Source: Photorhabdus heterorhabditis
GTDB taxonomy: Bacteria > Pseudomonadota > Gammaproteobacteria > Enterobacterales > Enterobacteriaceae
DNA length: 64,000 nt
Direction: 5' to 3'
Assembly: GCF_018448905.1 (NCBI RefSeq)
Contig: NZ_RCWA01000012.1
Coordinates: 1 to 64,000 of the forward strand
Shown here: piece after piece, positions 25,764-37,092 of the stretch
How positions within the stretch are numbered: position 1 is the first letter of the stretch
Layout of the letters: each line of letters opens with the position of its first letter
Notes under the pieces: model-generated
The model's input: only the letters and a program-made list of their open reading frames with translations
Told to the model about the DNA's origin: nothing
The model's database searches: none
Position numbers and translations under genes: made by a program

Positions 25764-26442
25764 TTTCTAATTCCTTTGTATCGCTCTTTTGCGAAAACTT
25801 CTTTTCCAGACGGGCTTGTAATGATGATAATACTGAACTGATTATCAGATAAATTATTGCAGCTTCGGTGTAAAGAATGAGAGGTTGATAAGTCACCGCA
25901 GCAATACGTTGTGCAGCAAGGAACAGCTCCGGTACTGTGATTACTGAGGCCAGCGAAGTATCTTTCACCAGTGAAATAAATGTGTTTGAGAGCGGTGGAA
26001 TGGCGATTCTCGCGGCCTGAGGCAGAATGATCCGGCGTAACGCTTGTGTCCAGCTCATACCGATGGAGTAAGCAGCTTCCCACTGTCCTTTTGGTACAGA
26101 TAATAAAGTAGCGCGGATTACCTCAGATGTATAGGCACCGATATTCAGGGTGAAACCGATAACGGCTGAAGTAAATGCACCTAGTGTAATACCAACACTA
26201 GGTAGAGCATAAAAAATAAGAAACAGTTGTACAAGCAACGGCGTACCACGGATCAGCCATACGTAGAATTTGGCAATGGCAACAAAGGGTTTCGGCCCGT
26301 AAAGCCGGATTAGTGCAACGATAAAGCCCAGTATAATACCAAGAGTAAAGGTAATAAGAGTGAGTGGAATAGTGAAAGTAAAGCCTGCATAGAGCATAGG
26401 CCAAAAAGAATCGAGTACTAAATTGAACCAGGATGGTTCCAT
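25741..26442 (-). CDS. Polar amino acid ABC transporter permease
   Basis: 233 aa. The HisM/GlnP-type signature FTFTIPLTLITFTLGIILGF lies at the N-terminus and the EAA loop EAAYSIGMSWTQALRRIILP near residue 140. Permeases of this type act as homodimers. It lies between the two binding-protein genes and is transcribed with the downstream ATPase. Confidence 0.93.
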   Translation of the reverse strand: MEPSWFNLVLDSFWPMLYAGFTFTIPLTLITFTLGIILGFIVALIRLYGPKPFVAIAKFYVWLIRGTPLLVQLFLIFYALPSVGITLGAFTSAVIGFTLNIGAYTSEVIRATLLSVPKGQWEAAYSIGMSWTQALRRIILPQAARIAIPPLSNTFISLVKDTSLASVITVPELFLAAQRIAAVTYQPLILYTEAAIIYLIISSVLSSLQARLEKKFSQKSDTKELENDTAQRH

Positions 26443-26559
26443 ATATTTTCCCTATTGTGTGTAATATAAGAATATATTTATATGTAATTTTGAAAATATC
26501 ATATGGCAAGCTGGTCGTTTATATATATAAAATAAAGTTATATCATATTGGATTTTTGA

Positions 26560-26686
26560 TATACCTGTTATCTTTCAAGTTGCCTCTTTGTTGGCTGCAC
26601 TCACTCACCCCGGTCACAGAGTTATCTATGCTCCCGGGGATACGCTCTCTTACCGTTGCGATGCATCTTGAAATCTATTGGGTATA
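26560..26686. repeat. ERIC element 1 (127 bp)
   Basis: Full-length imperfect palindrome from TATACCTGTTATCTTTC to TCTATTGGGTATA, with the ERIC core TTGGCTGCACTCACTCACCC and GCTCCCGGGGAT. It stands between the second binding-protein gene and the permease. Confidence 0.92.
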
Positions 26687-26837
26687 TATCAATGAATTTG
26701 CATAAATTAATATATTTTATTTTTGGTTAAAATATTCGCTGATTGTGCGATTAAACGGGATTAACGATAAAGTCCCCAGGTCAGAATTTGTATCCGATTT
26801 TGAAGGAACGGGGACATTTGAGTAAGAGATGTTTCAC

Positions 26838-27611
26838 TTATTCACGAGTATTGGTGCCAAAGTACTGAACCCAGATGCGCTGGTAGGTGCCATCGGCTTT
26901 GATATCAGTTATTGCTTGATCGATAGCTGTTTTCAGATCTGGCTCTCCTTTGCGGAGCAAAATGGCTGTCTGAATTGCGTTGGGATCAGAAGCTACAATT
27001 TTCACCGGTGCATTTGGTTTGTGCCTCTTATAATCCAGATAAGGTAGGTTATCGTTGATTGTGGCATCGGCTCTGCGGGTACTAACCAATTCGATTTCTT
27101 GGCTAAATCCATTCGTGCCGATGATTTCCGCGCCGTTATGTCTTGCAATTTGGGCGAAGTTGTTGGTCAGAGTATGTGCTGAGGTTTTGCCTCGTAAGTC
27201 GCTAAATGTTTTTATGCTGTTGTTATCTTTATGGGTGATAAGTATGGCTTGAGATGTGATATATGGAATGGAAAAATCATATTTTTTCTTGCGTTCAGGT
27301 GTAATTGCAATTTGATTAATTACAGCATCAGAACGTCCAGCATCCAGTCCGGCAATAAGTCCATCCCATTTTCCTTCGATAAATGCCGGTTCTACATTTA
27401 AACGCCGTGCAATTTCACGACCGATATCAACATCGAAGCCTGTCAAAACGTCTGAAGCATCGTGATAGGTGAATGGTGAGTAAGCCCCTTCGGTTGCAAT
27501 TCTGAATACACCAGTTGATTTAATCTTATCAAGCGTTGATTCTGCATTGGCTAAATGTACAAGACCGAATTGAGTAGTACTTGCCAATAAGAGAGTAAGA
27601 AGTATTTTCAT
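26838..27611 (-). CDS. Polar amino acid ABC transporter, substrate-binding protein (copy 2)
   Basis: 257 aa with signal peptide MKILLTLLLASTTQFGLVHL, cleaved after ANA. It shares most residues with copy 1 (KWDGLIAGLDAGRSDAVINQ, ERKKKYDFSIPYI, LRKGEPDLKTAIDQAITDIK). Differences cluster around ligand-contact regions (ASDPNAIQTAILLRKGEP against ASEPNGDQVGILIRKGEP), so its specificity may have shifted. It has no permease or ATPase of its own and lies upstream of the pair at 24999-26442. It is flanked by ERIC elements 1 and 2. Confidence 0.9.
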   Translation of the reverse strand: MKILLTLLLASTTQFGLVHLANAESTLDKIKSTGVFRIATEGAYSPFTYHDASDVLTGFDVDIGREIARRLNVEPAFIEGKWDGLIAGLDAGRSDAVINQIAITPERKKKYDFSIPYITSQAILITHKDNNSIKTFSDLRGKTSAHTLTNNFAQIARHNGAEIIGTNGFSQEIELVSTRRADATINDNLPYLDYKRHKPNAPVKIVASDPNAIQTAILLRKGEPDLKTAIDQAITDIKADGTYQRIWVQYFGTNTRE

Positions 27612-27740
27612 TTCATTTCTCCGGGTTATTAGAAATTAGTGAAGCAATTTATTTGGGACTCATGTATTACCTGTATGCTTAGGTTTCTGAGAACTGTCTC
27701 TGTTCATTGCTTATGGTCATCCTAATAATACTTACTGGAA

Positions 27741-27867
27741 TATACCCGTTATCTTTCAGGTTGCCTCTTTGTTGGCTGCACTCACTCACCCCGGTCACCT
27801 AGTTATCTATGCTCCCAGGGATTCGCTCCCTTGCCGTCGTGATGCATCTTGAAATCCATTGGGTATA
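27741..27867. repeat. ERIC element 2 (127 bp)
   Basis: Full-length, same orientation and nearly the same sequence as ERIC 1 (TATACCCGTTATCTTTC to TCCATTGGGTATA). It lies 130 bp upstream of the second binding-protein gene. The AT-rich 280 bp between it and the valS terminator holds no gene. Confidence 0.92.
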
Positions 27868-28150
27868 GATTATTAAGATTAATATAGAGTTTAACTTTTT
27901 ATTTGCAATAATATATTTGTATGATTGTATTCTCAACATAATATGCGAAATATAATGATTTATATATAAAATAAAATTATATCATATTGTGATTTTAGAT
28001 ATGTAAATATGAGGGATTAATAAAATAAATATTTATTAGATATGTTTTTAAAGAAAATAGGTTTTTGTTTTCAATATGTTTTATGTGTTTATACAGAATG
28101 GGGTGAATGTATGCTTTCTTATAAATTTTATCGTTCAGTTTTTAAATTAA

Positions 28151-28179
28151 AAAGCCACTGACAATGAATTGTAGTGGCC
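28151..28179 (-). terminator. valS terminator
   Basis: Minus strand GGCCACTACAAT pairs with ATTGTCAGTGGC (one bulge), followed by TTTTTAATTT. Located 28 nt after the valS stop. Confidence 0.8.
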
Positions 28180-28206
28180 TGGGTGGAAATTTAATTTTTG
28201 AGAATA

Positions 28207-31104
28207 TTACAACGCGACAATAGTTTCTTTTTGAGCCAGTAACTTCTCTTTTGATGTATTGCAGTTTGCCAGACGCTCACGTTCTTTGGCTACAACGGTT
28301 TCAGGTGCACGGCTGACGAAGCCTTCATTCGATAGTTTACCTTCGATGCTGCCGATCTCTTTATCCAGCTTTTCAATCTCTTTATCCAAACGGTTCAGCT
28401 CGGCTTCTTTATCGACTAAGCCAGCCATTGGGATTAACACTTCTGCGCCATCAATTAACTTGGTCACAGAAACCGGCGCTTCTTCACCCACAGACAGAAG
28501 AGTAACCGAAGAGAGGCGGCCCATTGCTTGAATAAAATTCAGATTTTCTGCTACACGGCGTTGTGCGTCAGCGTCAGCATTACGCAACAGAACTTCCAGT
28601 GGTTTGCCAGGCGCAATATTCATTTCAGCACGGATATTACGTACTGCAATAATCGCTCCTTTAATCCATTCCAGATCGTTCAGCGCCAGTTCATCAACTT
28701 TTTCCTGATCAAATTCTGGGAACGGTTGTAACATAATGGTATCGGCTTCAATCCCTTTAACTACTTTCACCCTCTGCCAGATGGTTTCGGTGATAAATGG
28801 AATAATAGGATGGGCCAGACGCAATAATCCTTCCAGAACTTCAATCAGAGTGTGACGAGCACCACGAATTTCTGCTTCTGAACCTTTGTTGATCGCCGGT
28901 TTAGACAGCTCCAGATACCAGTCACAGAATTGGTTCCAGGTGAACTCATAAAGAATATTGGCAGCCATATCGAAACGATATGTATCCAGTGCTTCACGAT
29001 AAGCTTTCACTGTCTGGTTAAATTCAGCCAGAATCCAGCGATCAGCTAATGACAGCACCATTTCGCCACCATTTTGTCCACAGTCCTGGCCTTCTGTATT
29101 CATCAGTACAAAACGGCTGGCGTTCCATAGTTTGTTACAGAAGTTACGGTAGCCTTGCAGACGTTTCATATCCCAGTTGATATCACGACCAGTCGAGGCC
29201 AGTGCTGCCAGTGTAAAGCGCAGGGCATCTGTACCGTGCGCTTCAATACCTGCCGGGAATTGTTTTTCTGTGCGCTTGCGGATTTTTTCCGCCAGCTGTG
29301 GTTGCATCATATTGCCAGTGCGTTTTTCCAGCAGATCTTCCAAGGCAATACCGTCAACCATATCCAGTGGATCAATGACATTCCCTTTAGATTTGGACAT
29401 CTTCTGACCTTCTTCATCCCGGATAAGTCCGGTCATGTAGACAGTCTTAAATGGAACCTGAGGCTTGCCATTTTCATCTTTGATGAAATGCATGGTCATC
29501 ATGATCATGCGCGCAATCCAGAAAAAGATAATGTCAAAGCCGCTCACCAACACATCCGTTGGATGGAAGGTTTTTAGTGCTTCGGTTTGTTCTGGCCAGC
29601 CAAGGGTAGAGAAAGTCCACAAACCGGAAGAGAACCAAGTATCCAGTACATCTTCATCTTGGTTGAGGATGATATCTGCGCTCAGATTATTTTCACGGCG
29701 AACTTCTTCTTCGCTGCGACCTACATAGACATTACCTTCCGCGTCATACCACGCCGGGATGCGGTGACCCCACCATAATTGACGGGAGATACACCAATCT
29801 TGGATATCGCGCATCCAGGAGTAGTACATATTCTCATACTGCTTAGGTACAAACTGGATATCGCCATTCTCAACGGCTTCGATCGCCACTTTTGCCAGAG
29901 GTGCAGTACGGACATACCACTGATCAGTCAGCATTGGCTCGATAACTACGCCGCCCCGATCGCCGTAAGGAACAGTCAGATCATGAGCTTTGATTTCAAC
30001 CAGCAGACCCAATTTTTCAAATTCAGCAACCATTGTTTTACGGGCAGCAAAACGCTCCATACCCCGGTATTCAGCTGGAATATCAGAACTGTAAATATCA
30101 GAAACTTCGCCATTGGTATCGAAAACTTCTGCTTCATTACGGATATTGCCATCAATTGTCATGATATTGATCATCGGCAGGGCATGACGTTTACCCACTT
30201 CATAGTCGTTGAAGTCATGAGCAGGCGTGATTTTCACGCAACCGGTGCCTTTTTCCATATCTGCGTGTTCATCACTGATAATGGGAATACGGCGATTAAC
30301 CAGTGGCAGAATGATCTCTTTGCCGATTAAATCCTTATAGCGCGGATCTTCTGGGTTAACTGCTACACCGGTATCGCCTAACATGGTTTCAGGCCGGGTA
30401 GTTGCAACGATTAGATAATCTTTACCTTCTGTGGTTTTTGCGCCGTCAGCCAGTGGATAACGCAAGTGCCACATAGAACCTTTTACTTCACGGTTCTCGA
30501 CTTCCAGATCAGAAATAGCAGTGTGTAATTTCGGGTCCCAGTTAACCAGACGTTTGCCACGGTAAATCAGGTTTTCTTGATACAAACGGACAAAAGCTTC
30601 TTTTACAGCGTTGGATAGACCTTCATCCATGGTAAAACGCTCACGTTCCCAGTCAACGGAGTTACCCAGACGACGCATCTGATTGGTAATCGTACCGCCG
30701 GATTCTGCTTTCCATTGCCAGATTTTATCGATAAAAGCGTTGCGGCCATAATCGTGACGTGTTTTGCCTTCTTCTGCCGCAATCTTACGCTCAACCACCA
30801 TTTGAGTAGCAATACCTGCATGGTCAGTACCGGACTGCCACAAAGTATTCTTACCTTGCATCCGCTGATAACGGATCATGGTGTCCATAATGGTTTGCTG
30901 GAATGCATGGCCCATATGCAGGCTACCGGTTACATTTGGCGGCGGAATAACAATACAAAAGCTCTCACGGCTGGTGTCGCCGTTAGGCTTGAAATAACCA
31001 CTTTTCTCCCAATGGGTGTAAAGAGGTTGCTCAATTTCTTTAGGATTGTAAGTTTTATCGAGAGATGGCTCGGATTGCGTTTGGCTAGCGGGTGTTTTTT
31101 CCAT
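28207..31104 (-). CDS. valS: Valyl-tRNA synthetase
   Basis: 965 aa. Class I signatures [15 protein letters not shown] (HIGH box) and [12 protein letters not shown] (KMSKS box). The editing domain has [20 protein letters not shown]. The C-terminal coiled-coil arm ([20 protein letters not shown]) contacts tRNA-Val. holC lies 13 nt upstream, as in E. coli. Confidence 0.98.
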   Translation of the reverse strand: MEKTPASQTQSEPSLDKTYNPKEIEQPLYTHWEKSGYFKPNGDTSRESFCIVIPPPNVTGSLHMGHAFQQTIMDTMIRYQRMQGKNTLWQSGTDHAGIATQMVVERKIAAEEGKTRHDYGRNAFIDKIWQWKAESGGTITNQMRRLGNSVDWERERFTMDEGLSNAVKEAFVRLYQENLIYRGKRLVNWDPKLHTAISDLEVENREVKGSMWHLRYPLADGAKTTEGKDYLIVATTRPETMLGDTGVAVNPEDPRYKDLIGKEIILPLVNRRIPIISDEHADMEKGTGCVKITPAHDFNDYEVGKRHALPMINIMTIDGNIRNEAEVFDTNGEVSDIYSSDIPAEYRGMERFAARKTMVAEFEKLGLLVEIKAHDLTVPYGDRGGVVIEPMLTDQWYVRTAPLAKVAIEAVENGDIQFVPKQYENMYYSWMRDIQDWCISRQLWWGHRIPAWYDAEGNVYVGRSEEEVRRENNLSADIILNQDEDVLDTWFSSGLWTFSTLGWPEQTEALKTFHPTDVLVSGFDIIFFWIARMIMMTMHFIKDENGKPQVPFKTVYMTGLIRDEEGQKMSKSKGNVIDPLDMVDGIALEDLLEKRTGNMMQPQLAEKIRKRTEKQFPAGIEAHGTDALRFTLAALASTGRDINWDMKRLQGYRNFCNKLWNASRFVLMNTEGQDCGQNGGEMVLSLADRWILAEFNQTVKAYREALDTYRFDMAANILYEFTWNQFCDWYLELSKPAINKGSEAEIRGARHTLIEVLEGLLRLAHPIIPFITETIWQRVKVVKGIEADTIMLQPFPEFDQEKVDELALNDLEWIKGAIIAVRNIRAEMNIAPGKPLEVLLRNADADAQRRVAENLNFIQAMGRLSSVTLLSVGEEAPVSVTKLIDGAEVLIPMAGLVDKEAELNRLDKEIEKLDKEIGSIEGKLSNEGFVSRAPETVVAKERERLANCNTSKEKLLAQKETIVAL

Positions 31105-31117
31105 TTTATCTTGATAC

Positions 31118-31567
31118 TTAGTATGTTGGCGGCGTTGCCATGGTCAAATTAAAGCCGACGCTGCGATATAATTTATATCGTTCACGCGCCAACTGTTTCA
31201 AATTCTCGTCTATAGGAACGAAGTCTATCACTTCATGGAAAGCAGTGGCAAAGTCTGCGAATTGCGGCAGCAGATTTATCAATATATCACGGGGAGAATT
31301 TCCCCGTTTCTGAGGCCAACATAACTCAACTGGTGCACCATATCTCGGCCCTTCACCGGCAAGATTATGCGGGACGAACTGATGGGGTTCCCGTTGCCAT
31401 AGGGCTTCATCTAACTTTTCTGCCTGTTGCTGATCTTCACAAGCAATTAGCACACGTTTTCCGGCTCGCCATTGGTCAGCCGCAAATTGACATGCTAGCC
31501 ATTCGTGAGCTTGTAAATCTGCCTGGAGTGATGGTTGTTCCAGTAAATAAAACGTGGCGCTTTTCAT
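31118..31567 (-). CDS. holC: DNA polymerase III chi subunit
   Basis: 149 aa, matching E. coli HolC ([66 protein letters not shown]). Chi links the clamp loader to single-strand binding protein. It is between pepA and valS on the same strand. Confidence 0.96.
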   Translation of the reverse strand: MKSATFYLLEQPSLQADLQAHEWLACQFAADQWRAGKRVLIACEDQQQAEKLDEALWQREPHQFVPHNLAGEGPRYGAPVELCWPQKRGNSPRDILINLLPQFADFATAFHEVIDFVPIDENLKQLARERYKLYRSVGFNLTMATPPTY

Positions 31568-31623
31568 AATGTCTCTTACGGGGAAAGGGCATTGTTAATG
31601 CCCTTTAATTAGCGAGGTATAAA

Positions 31624-33144
31624 TCAATCGTCGTTATTGATACCGGCACTTCCTGCACGATTTAACAGGAATTGCGACAATAGTGCAACCGGACGGCCTG
31701 TTGCGCCTTTCGCTTTACCTGAACGCCATGCAGTACCAGCGATATCCAGATGTGCCCAATGATATTTTGTTGCGAAGCGGGACAGGAAGCAGGCAGCAGT
31801 AATAGCACCACCCGCACTACCACCGGTATTCGCCAGATCGGCAAAATTAGAATCGATTTGCTCGAAAAATTCGTCGGCCATTGGCAGACGCCATGCGCGA
31901 TCACCGGATTGTTCAGAAGCATTTAGTAGCTCATGGGCCAGTGGGTTATGGTTAGATAGTAACCCACTGTAATGATTACCAAGAGCTGTTACGCAAGCAC
32001 CGGTCAATGTGGCGACATCAATGACCAATTCTGGATCAAAACGTTCAACGTAAGTTAACGCATCACACAGAACCAGACGACCTTCTGCATCAGTATTGAG
32101 CACTTCGACCGTTTGACCAGATAGGGTGGTTAAAATATCCCCAGGCCGGTAAGCACGACCTCCTGGCATATTCTCACAGCCAGCCATGACACCGATGACA
32201 TTGAGTGGTAATTGTAGCTCAGCAACCACACGCATCACGCCATAAACGGTTGCTGCGCCACACATATCGTATTTCATCTCATCCATCCCACCAGCAGATT
32301 TGATTGAAATACCACCAGAATCAAAAGTCAGGCCCTTGCCAACCAAGATGATCGGTTTAGCATTTTTATCAAGGCTGCCTTTATATTCCATGACTGACAT
32401 CAGGGATTCATTCTGAGAACCCTGACCAACCGCCAGATAAGCGCTCATTCCCAACTCTTTCATCTGCTCTTCACCAATTACTTTTGTTGTAATGTGGCTA
32501 TTAGCAGAGTCTGCGAGCTGACGGGCTTGGGAAGCTAGATAAGCTGCGTTACAGATGTTTGGTGGCATATTGCCAAGATCTTTAGCTGCTTTGATACCGA
32601 TAGCAATGGCAAGACCGTGTTGGATTGCCCGTTCACCGCTGGTCAGTTCCCGACGGGTTGGAACATTAAACACCATTTTACGCAGTGGGCGGCGTAGCTC
32701 ATTTTTATTGCTTTTAAGCTGGTCGAAAACATAAAGAGACTCTTTTGCTGTTTCTACCGCTTGGCGTACTTTCCAGTAATTATTACGGCCTTTAACATGT
32801 AATTCTGTTAAAAAACAGACTGCTTCCATTGAACCAGTTTCATTAAGGGTATTGATAGTTTTTTGGATAATTTGTTTATACTGACGTTCATTCAGCTCGC
32901 GCTCTTTGCCGCAGCCTATGAGCAGAATACGTTCAGATAACACATTGGGAACATGATGCAACAGCAGTGATTGACCAACTTTGCCTTCCAATTCACCACG
33001 GCGCAACAAGGCGCTGATATAACCATCACTTATTTTATCGAGCTGTTCGGCAATAGGGGATAAACGGCGAGGTTCGAAAACGCCAACAATGATACACGCA
33101 CTGCGTTGTTTTTCCGGGCTACCGCTTTTTACACTAAACTCCAT
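31624..33144 (-). CDS. pepA: Leucyl aminopeptidase PepA
   Basis: 506 aa. The dinuclear metal site lies in [15 protein letters not shown] (Lys and Asp ligands) and the signature [14 protein letters not shown]. It is an M17 hexameric aminopeptidase; in E. coli it also acts as a DNA-binding factor in Xer recombination and carAB control. Divergent from lptF. Confidence 0.97.
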   Translation of the reverse strand: MEFSVKSGSPEKQRSACIIVGVFEPRRLSPIAEQLDKISDGYISALLRRGELEGKVGQSLLLHHVPNVLSERILLIGCGKERELNERQYKQIIQKTINTLNETGSMEAVCFLTELHVKGRNNYWKVRQAVETAKESLYVFDQLKSNKNELRRPLRKMVFNVPTRRELTSGERAIQHGLAIAIGIKAAKDLGNMPPNICNAAYLASQARQLADSANSHITTKVIGEEQMKELGMSAYLAVGQGSQNESLMSVMEYKGSLDKNAKPIILVGKGLTFDSGGISIKSAGGMDEMKYDMCGAATVYGVMRVVAELQLPLNVIGVMAGCENMPGGRAYRPGDILTTLSGQTVEVLNTDAEGRLVLCDALTYVERFDPELVIDVATLTGACVTALGNHYSGLLSNHNPLAHELLNASEQSGDRAWRLPMADEFFEQIDSNFADLANTGGSAGGAITAACFLSRFATKYHWAHLDIAGTAWRSGKAKGATGRPVALLSQFLLNRAGSAGINNDD

Positions 33145-33429
33145 GCGTTCTCCTGAATCTTAAAGACAAAGACGGATGCTATCGCTAGAATATAACGTTC
33201 CGTATTAATCTACCCCATAGAAAGTTAACTATTTATGTTAAGCTAAACGTACTATTTCTTAATGTTTAGCTAACTATAAGTATATTCTGACTGGGAACCT
33301 AAATTATGGAATGCTTCGATATCATTTTAGCAGTGAGGAAGCCAAACTGATGCACATAATAAATGGTATATATACAATGAAGTTAGCGATTTTCCTGCAA
33401 AAAGACAAGTTTTCACAGGCGTAATAAGC

Positions 33430-34530
33430 GTGATCATCATTAGATATCTGATACGGGAAACCCTGAAAAGCCAAGTTGCGATACTCTTTGTCCTCTTATT
33501 GATCTTTTTTTGCCAAAGATTAGTAGAGATTTTGGGAGCAGCAGTGGAAGGGAACATCCCAGCAAATTTAGTTATATCCTTATTAGGATTAGGTGTGCCT
33601 GAAATGGCGCAGCTTATTTTACCCTTGAGTCTTTTTCTTGGGGTGTTGATGACTTTCAGCAAGCTTTATACTGAAAGTGAAATTACTGTTATGCATGCGT
33701 GTGGTTTGGGTAAGCGTGTGTTGGTGGTTTCGGCGCTTATTCTGGCGTTGTTGACTTCCGCGTTGGCCGCAGTGAATGTTATTTGGATGATTCCTTGGTC
33801 CTCAAAATACCAGGAGCAGGTATTGGCTGACGCGAAGGCTAATCCAAGTCTGGCGGCGATAATAGAAGGGAAATTCAAACCTTCTGATAACGGTAACTTG
33901 GTGCTCTATATTGGTAGCGTACACGGTGATAAGTTTAAAAACGTATTCCTGGCCCAGCTTCGTCCGGTGGATAACCAGCGCCCTTCAGTTGTTATCTCTG
34001 ATGGTGGCCATATGGTGGAGCGGCCTGATGGTAGGCAGGAGGTTATCCTTAATCATGGTATGCGTTACGAAGGCACTGCAATGCTGCGTGATTTCAGGAT
34101 CACTGAGTTCAATAATTATCAGGCGGTTGTTGGGCATCAGGTTTCAGCCGTAGATGGCGATAAAGTTGAACAAAAATCCATTACTCAGTTATGGCGGGAT
34201 AATGATAAGGACTCTCGCGCTGAGTTCCATTGGCGTCTGACTCTGGTACTTTCGGTACTGATTATGGCCATGATGGTTGTACCGTTAAGTGTAGTAAATC
34301 CACGTCAAGGGCGGGTGCTAAGTATGTTACCTGCGATGCTGCTTTATCTGATTTTCTTCTTACTGCAAAGTTCCCTGCGCTCTAACGGGAGTAAAGGTAA
34401 GTTGGACCCGTTGATCTGGATGTGGGTAGTTAATGGCGCTTATCTGATGCTGGCGTTGGTTCTCAATATCTGGGACACCGTGCCGATGCGCAGGATTTGG
34501 TCCCGTCTCAAAGGAAGAGGAGTAGCCTGA
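33430..34530 (+). CDS. lptF: LPS export permease LptF
   Basis: 366 aa. Six membrane segments in two groups flank a periplasmic beta-jellyroll-like domain (about residues 120-260). The GTG start at 33430 begins IIIRYLIRETLKSQVAIL, as in the family. With LptG and LptB it extracts LPS from the inner membrane. It overlaps lptG (TGATG). Confidence 0.96.
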   Translation: MIIIRYLIRETLKSQVAILFVLLLIFFCQRLVEILGAAVEGNIPANLVISLLGLGVPEMAQLILPLSLFLGVLMTFSKLYTESEITVMHACGLGKRVLVVSALILALLTSALAAVNVIWMIPWSSKYQEQVLADAKANPSLAAIIEGKFKPSDNGNLVLYIGSVHGDKFKNVFLAQLRPVDNQRPSVVISDGGHMVERPDGRQEVILNHGMRYEGTAMLRDFRITEFNNYQAVVGHQVSAVDGDKVEQKSITQLWRDNDKDSRAEFHWRLTLVLSVLIMAMMVVPLSVVNPRQGRVLSMLPAMLLYLIFFLLQSSLRSNGSKGKLDPLIWMWVVNGAYLMLALVLNIWDTVPMRRIWSRLKGRGVA

Positions 34531-35606
34531 TGTTTGGTGTATTAGATCGTTATATCGGGCGGACTATTCTTCAGACTATTCTGATGACATTGTTTATGCT
34601 GGTATCACTCTCCGGCATTATTAAGTTTGTTGATCAGTTGAGAAAAGTGGGGCAAGGGGAATACACCACTATTTCCGCTGGCCTTTATGCTTTGCTAAGT
34701 GTGCCGAAAGATATTCAGATATTCTTCCCGATGGCGGCTTTACTTGGTGCATTATTGGGACTTGGCACATTGGCAACTCGTAGTGAGTTGGTGGTTATGC
34801 AGGCTTCTGGTTTTACCCGTATGCAAGTTGCTGGCTCAGTCATGAAAACGGCTATTCCGTTGGTGATCTTGACGATGATTATCGGTGAATGGGTAGCGCC
34901 ACAAGGTGAACAGATGGCACGTAATTACCGGGCTCAGAAAATGTTTGGTGGCTCTCTGGTTTCAACAACCAAAGGTATGTGGGCGAAAGATGGGGCCGAT
35001 TTTATCTACATCCAGCGGGTAATGAGCGACACAGAGATTAAAGGCGTTAATATCTATCATTTTAATGATGATAAAAAACTACTCTCTGTGAAATATGCAG
35101 ACAGTGCTGTTTATGATGAGGAGAACGATCTGTGGAAGCTTTCTCAGGTGGAAGAATCTGATCTGACAGACAGTAAAAAAATCACTGGGTCGCAGCACAT
35201 TTCTGCTGACTGGAAAACCCGCTTGACGCCAGAGCAATTGAGTGTTGTTGCTCTTGATCCTGAAGCACTTTCTATCAGTGGCTTGTATCAATACATCAGT
35301 TATCTTAAACAAAGTGAGCAGGAATCAGGACGTTATCAACTGAATATGTGGAAAAAGATCTTTGCACCACTTTCAGTTGCGGTAATGATGTTGATGGCTC
35401 TCTCTTTCATCTTCGGGCCTCTGCGTACCGTACCGATGGGAGTTAGGATAATAACAGGTATCACTTTCGGCTTCTTATTTTACTTACTCAATGAGATCTT
35501 TGGCCCATTGAGCTTGGTTTACAGTATGCCAGCAGTTCTGGCCGCATTGTTACCAAGCCTATTGTTCCTTGCTCTAAGTGTTTATTTACTCCTTAAGAGA
35601 CAGTAG
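34530..35606 (+). CDS. lptG: LPS export permease LptG
   Basis: 358 aa starting MFGVLDRYIGRTIL, as in E. coli LptG; an upstream in-frame start at 34497 would lie within lptF. Same six-helix plan as LptF with a periplasmic domain. It pairs with LptF. A short GGTCC/GGACC hairpin (35621-35637) follows but has no T-run. Confidence 0.96.
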   Translation: MFGVLDRYIGRTILQTILMTLFMLVSLSGIIKFVDQLRKVGQGEYTTISAGLYALLSVPKDIQIFFPMAALLGALLGLGTLATRSELVVMQASGFTRMQVAGSVMKTAIPLVILTMIIGEWVAPQGEQMARNYRAQKMFGGSLVSTTKGMWAKDGADFIYIQRVMSDTEIKGVNIYHFNDDKKLLSVKYADSAVYDEENDLWKLSQVEESDLTDSKKITGSQHISADWKTRLTPEQLSVVALDPEALSISGLYQYISYLKQSEQESGRYQLNMWKKIFAPLSVAVMMLMALSFIFGPLRTVPMGVRIITGITFGFLFYLLNEIFGPLSLVYSMPAVLAALLPSLLFLALSVYLLLKRQ

Positions 35607-35716
35607 CTTTTAGCAATCATGGTCCAGTAATGGGACCCGATTTGGAGGAACTGTGGGATGGGTTTTATGAACACGAAACTCCATCCCTGGTATCTCTAAT
35701 TTATAAAACGTCAACA

Positions 35717-36934
35717 TCAAGCTTGATTATGATTCCTCGACAATGCAGCGACTAGTTGATTAACTCCTGTTGTGACGCTGCTAAACTTACTGTGTTGTTT
35801 GCGGGTAATCACGACAAATACTCCGATATTTTGTTCGGGGATCATTGCTATATACGTATTGAATCCACCGCCTCCACCGGTTTTCTGATAAATATTTGGA
35901 GTATCACCACGGGTACTCATATAAACCCAACCAAGACCAAGACCATCCGCTTGACCGGCAACATCCATTCCTTTGATTGCAGCCAGATCGGAACGCTTAA
36001 AATAAACACCTTGTTCGCGGCTGGCGGTCTGTTTACGTAACTGACTGTTTGATGATAGAAACTGCTGCATCCAGCGTTGCATATCTTTTGGTGTTGAATA
36101 AACGCCACCACTACCGGCTGCTGCAACAGTATTGACACATGGACTAGGCTTATAACTTTCCATCAAACGGGCACACTGAGAACGGCTTGGTGTCAGTGTC
36201 GTGTCTTTCATAAAATAAGGGCCGGTGATCTTATCGTATAACAAGCGGGTATATGGCTTACCTGCGGCTTTAGAGAGTGCATCTGCCAATAAATCGTAAG
36301 CCAGATTGGAATAAGAAGCTGTTGTGCCTGGAGGTATATCTAATTGGGCTGTTTGCAACCAGGTCCAGCGGTTGGCTTGTGTAGGCCAGACAAAAACAGG
36401 ACGTCCCCATTTCCCTCCCGGTTGTTCACGAGGTAACCCACTGGTATGGCTTGCTAGGTGGAACAACCGGATAGGTTGAAGGGAACTATATTGAGGCACT
36501 TTCACACCGTAATAACTATAGTCTTGTAATGGATCGGTGGAGCGTAAAACCTTATCCTCTTCCAGTTTGATCATAATCTCACTGGTCATCAGCTTAGTCA
36601 GTGAGGCGATACGGATAACGGAATCAGGCTTAGGGCGGATACCACTTCCCGGACGGGTTTCCCCGAAGCTACGGTAAACCACCTGATTATTATCAACTAC
36701 CACCATTGCCATACCTTGCGCATTGCTACCGTTGAAAATATCCCGTGCATACTGATCGACCAATTGTGAAGCTAGCTTTTCAGTTCTCGAATTGCCTTCA
36801 AACACTTCCCATTTTAGCGGCTGTTTCTTTGGTTGCAGAAACTTTATCGAATATATTTTATCGGAAGAAGAGCAGGCCGCGAGAGCCAGCACCATGGCAG
36901 AAACAGGGAAGATCTTAAAAAGCAGTTTATTCAT
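35717..36934 (-). CDS. ampH: AmpH-type serine hydrolase (DD-carboxypeptidase/endopeptidase)
   Basis: 405 aa, close to E. coli AmpH along its length (YRSFGETRPGSGIRPKPDS, HTSGLPREQPGGKWGRPVF). Active-site motifs: S-x-x-K in IASLTKLMT, Y-x-N in SYSNLAYD and K-T-G in QKTGGGGGF. It acts on peptidoglycan and weakly on beta-lactams. Unlike the E. coli protein as I recall it, the N-terminus has a lipobox (LALAACSSS), so it is probably an anchored lipoprotein. Confidence 0.9.
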   Translation of the reverse strand: MNKLLFKIFPVSAMVLALAACSSSDKIYSIKFLQPKKQPLKWEVFEGNSRTEKLASQLVDQYARDIFNGSNAQGMAMVVVDNNQVVYRSFGETRPGSGIRPKPDSVIRIASLTKLMTSEIMIKLEEDKVLRSTDPLQDYSYYGVKVPQYSSLQPIRLFHLASHTSGLPREQPGGKWGRPVFVWPTQANRWTWLQTAQLDIPPGTTASYSNLAYDLLADALSKAAGKPYTRLLYDKITGPYFMKDTTLTPSRSQCARLMESYKPSPCVNTVAAAGSGGVYSTPKDMQRWMQQFLSSNSQLRKQTASREQGVYFKRSDLAAIKGMDVAGQADGLGLGWVYMSTRGDTPNIYQKTGGGGGFNTYIAMIPEQNIGVFVVITRKQHSKFSSVTTGVNQLVAALSRNHNQA

Positions 36935-36999
36935 TTTGAATTAACCAATCAAACATACTTCCAGTGAATACAGGAACAGGATAGAAAGACCAAAAACTG

Positions 37000-37092
37000 C
37001 TACTTATTCTTTTTAAACAATGCCATCAACGCACCAATGACAATGCCTAAAAAAATACCGGCACCAATCCAGCTAATAATCGTCATAATCAT
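37000..37092 (-). CDS. 30-aa single-span membrane protein
   Basis: MIMTIISWIGAGIFLGIVIG is followed by ALMALFKKNK: one hydrophobic helix with small-residue (G/A) packing positions and a positive C-terminal tail, predicting Nout-Cin. GCGAGGTAA directly precedes the ATG. I do not recognise the family. Possibly its own transcript between ampH and the tRNA gene. Confidence 0.55.
   Translation of the reverse strand: MIMTIISWIGAGIFLGIVIGALMALFKKNK

Noticed and set aside
29155-29577. 140-codon plus-strand frame inside valS
   Set aside because: Antisense shadow of a confident gene; no protein-like features and no ribosome-binding site.
29779-30330. 183-codon plus-strand frame inside valS
   Set aside because: Antisense shadow; composition rich in His/Phe/Ile, as expected from the complement of valS.
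35621-35637. GGTCC/GGACC hairpin after lptG as a terminator
   Set aside because: The stem is only 5 bp and followed by GATTTGGAGG with no T-run.
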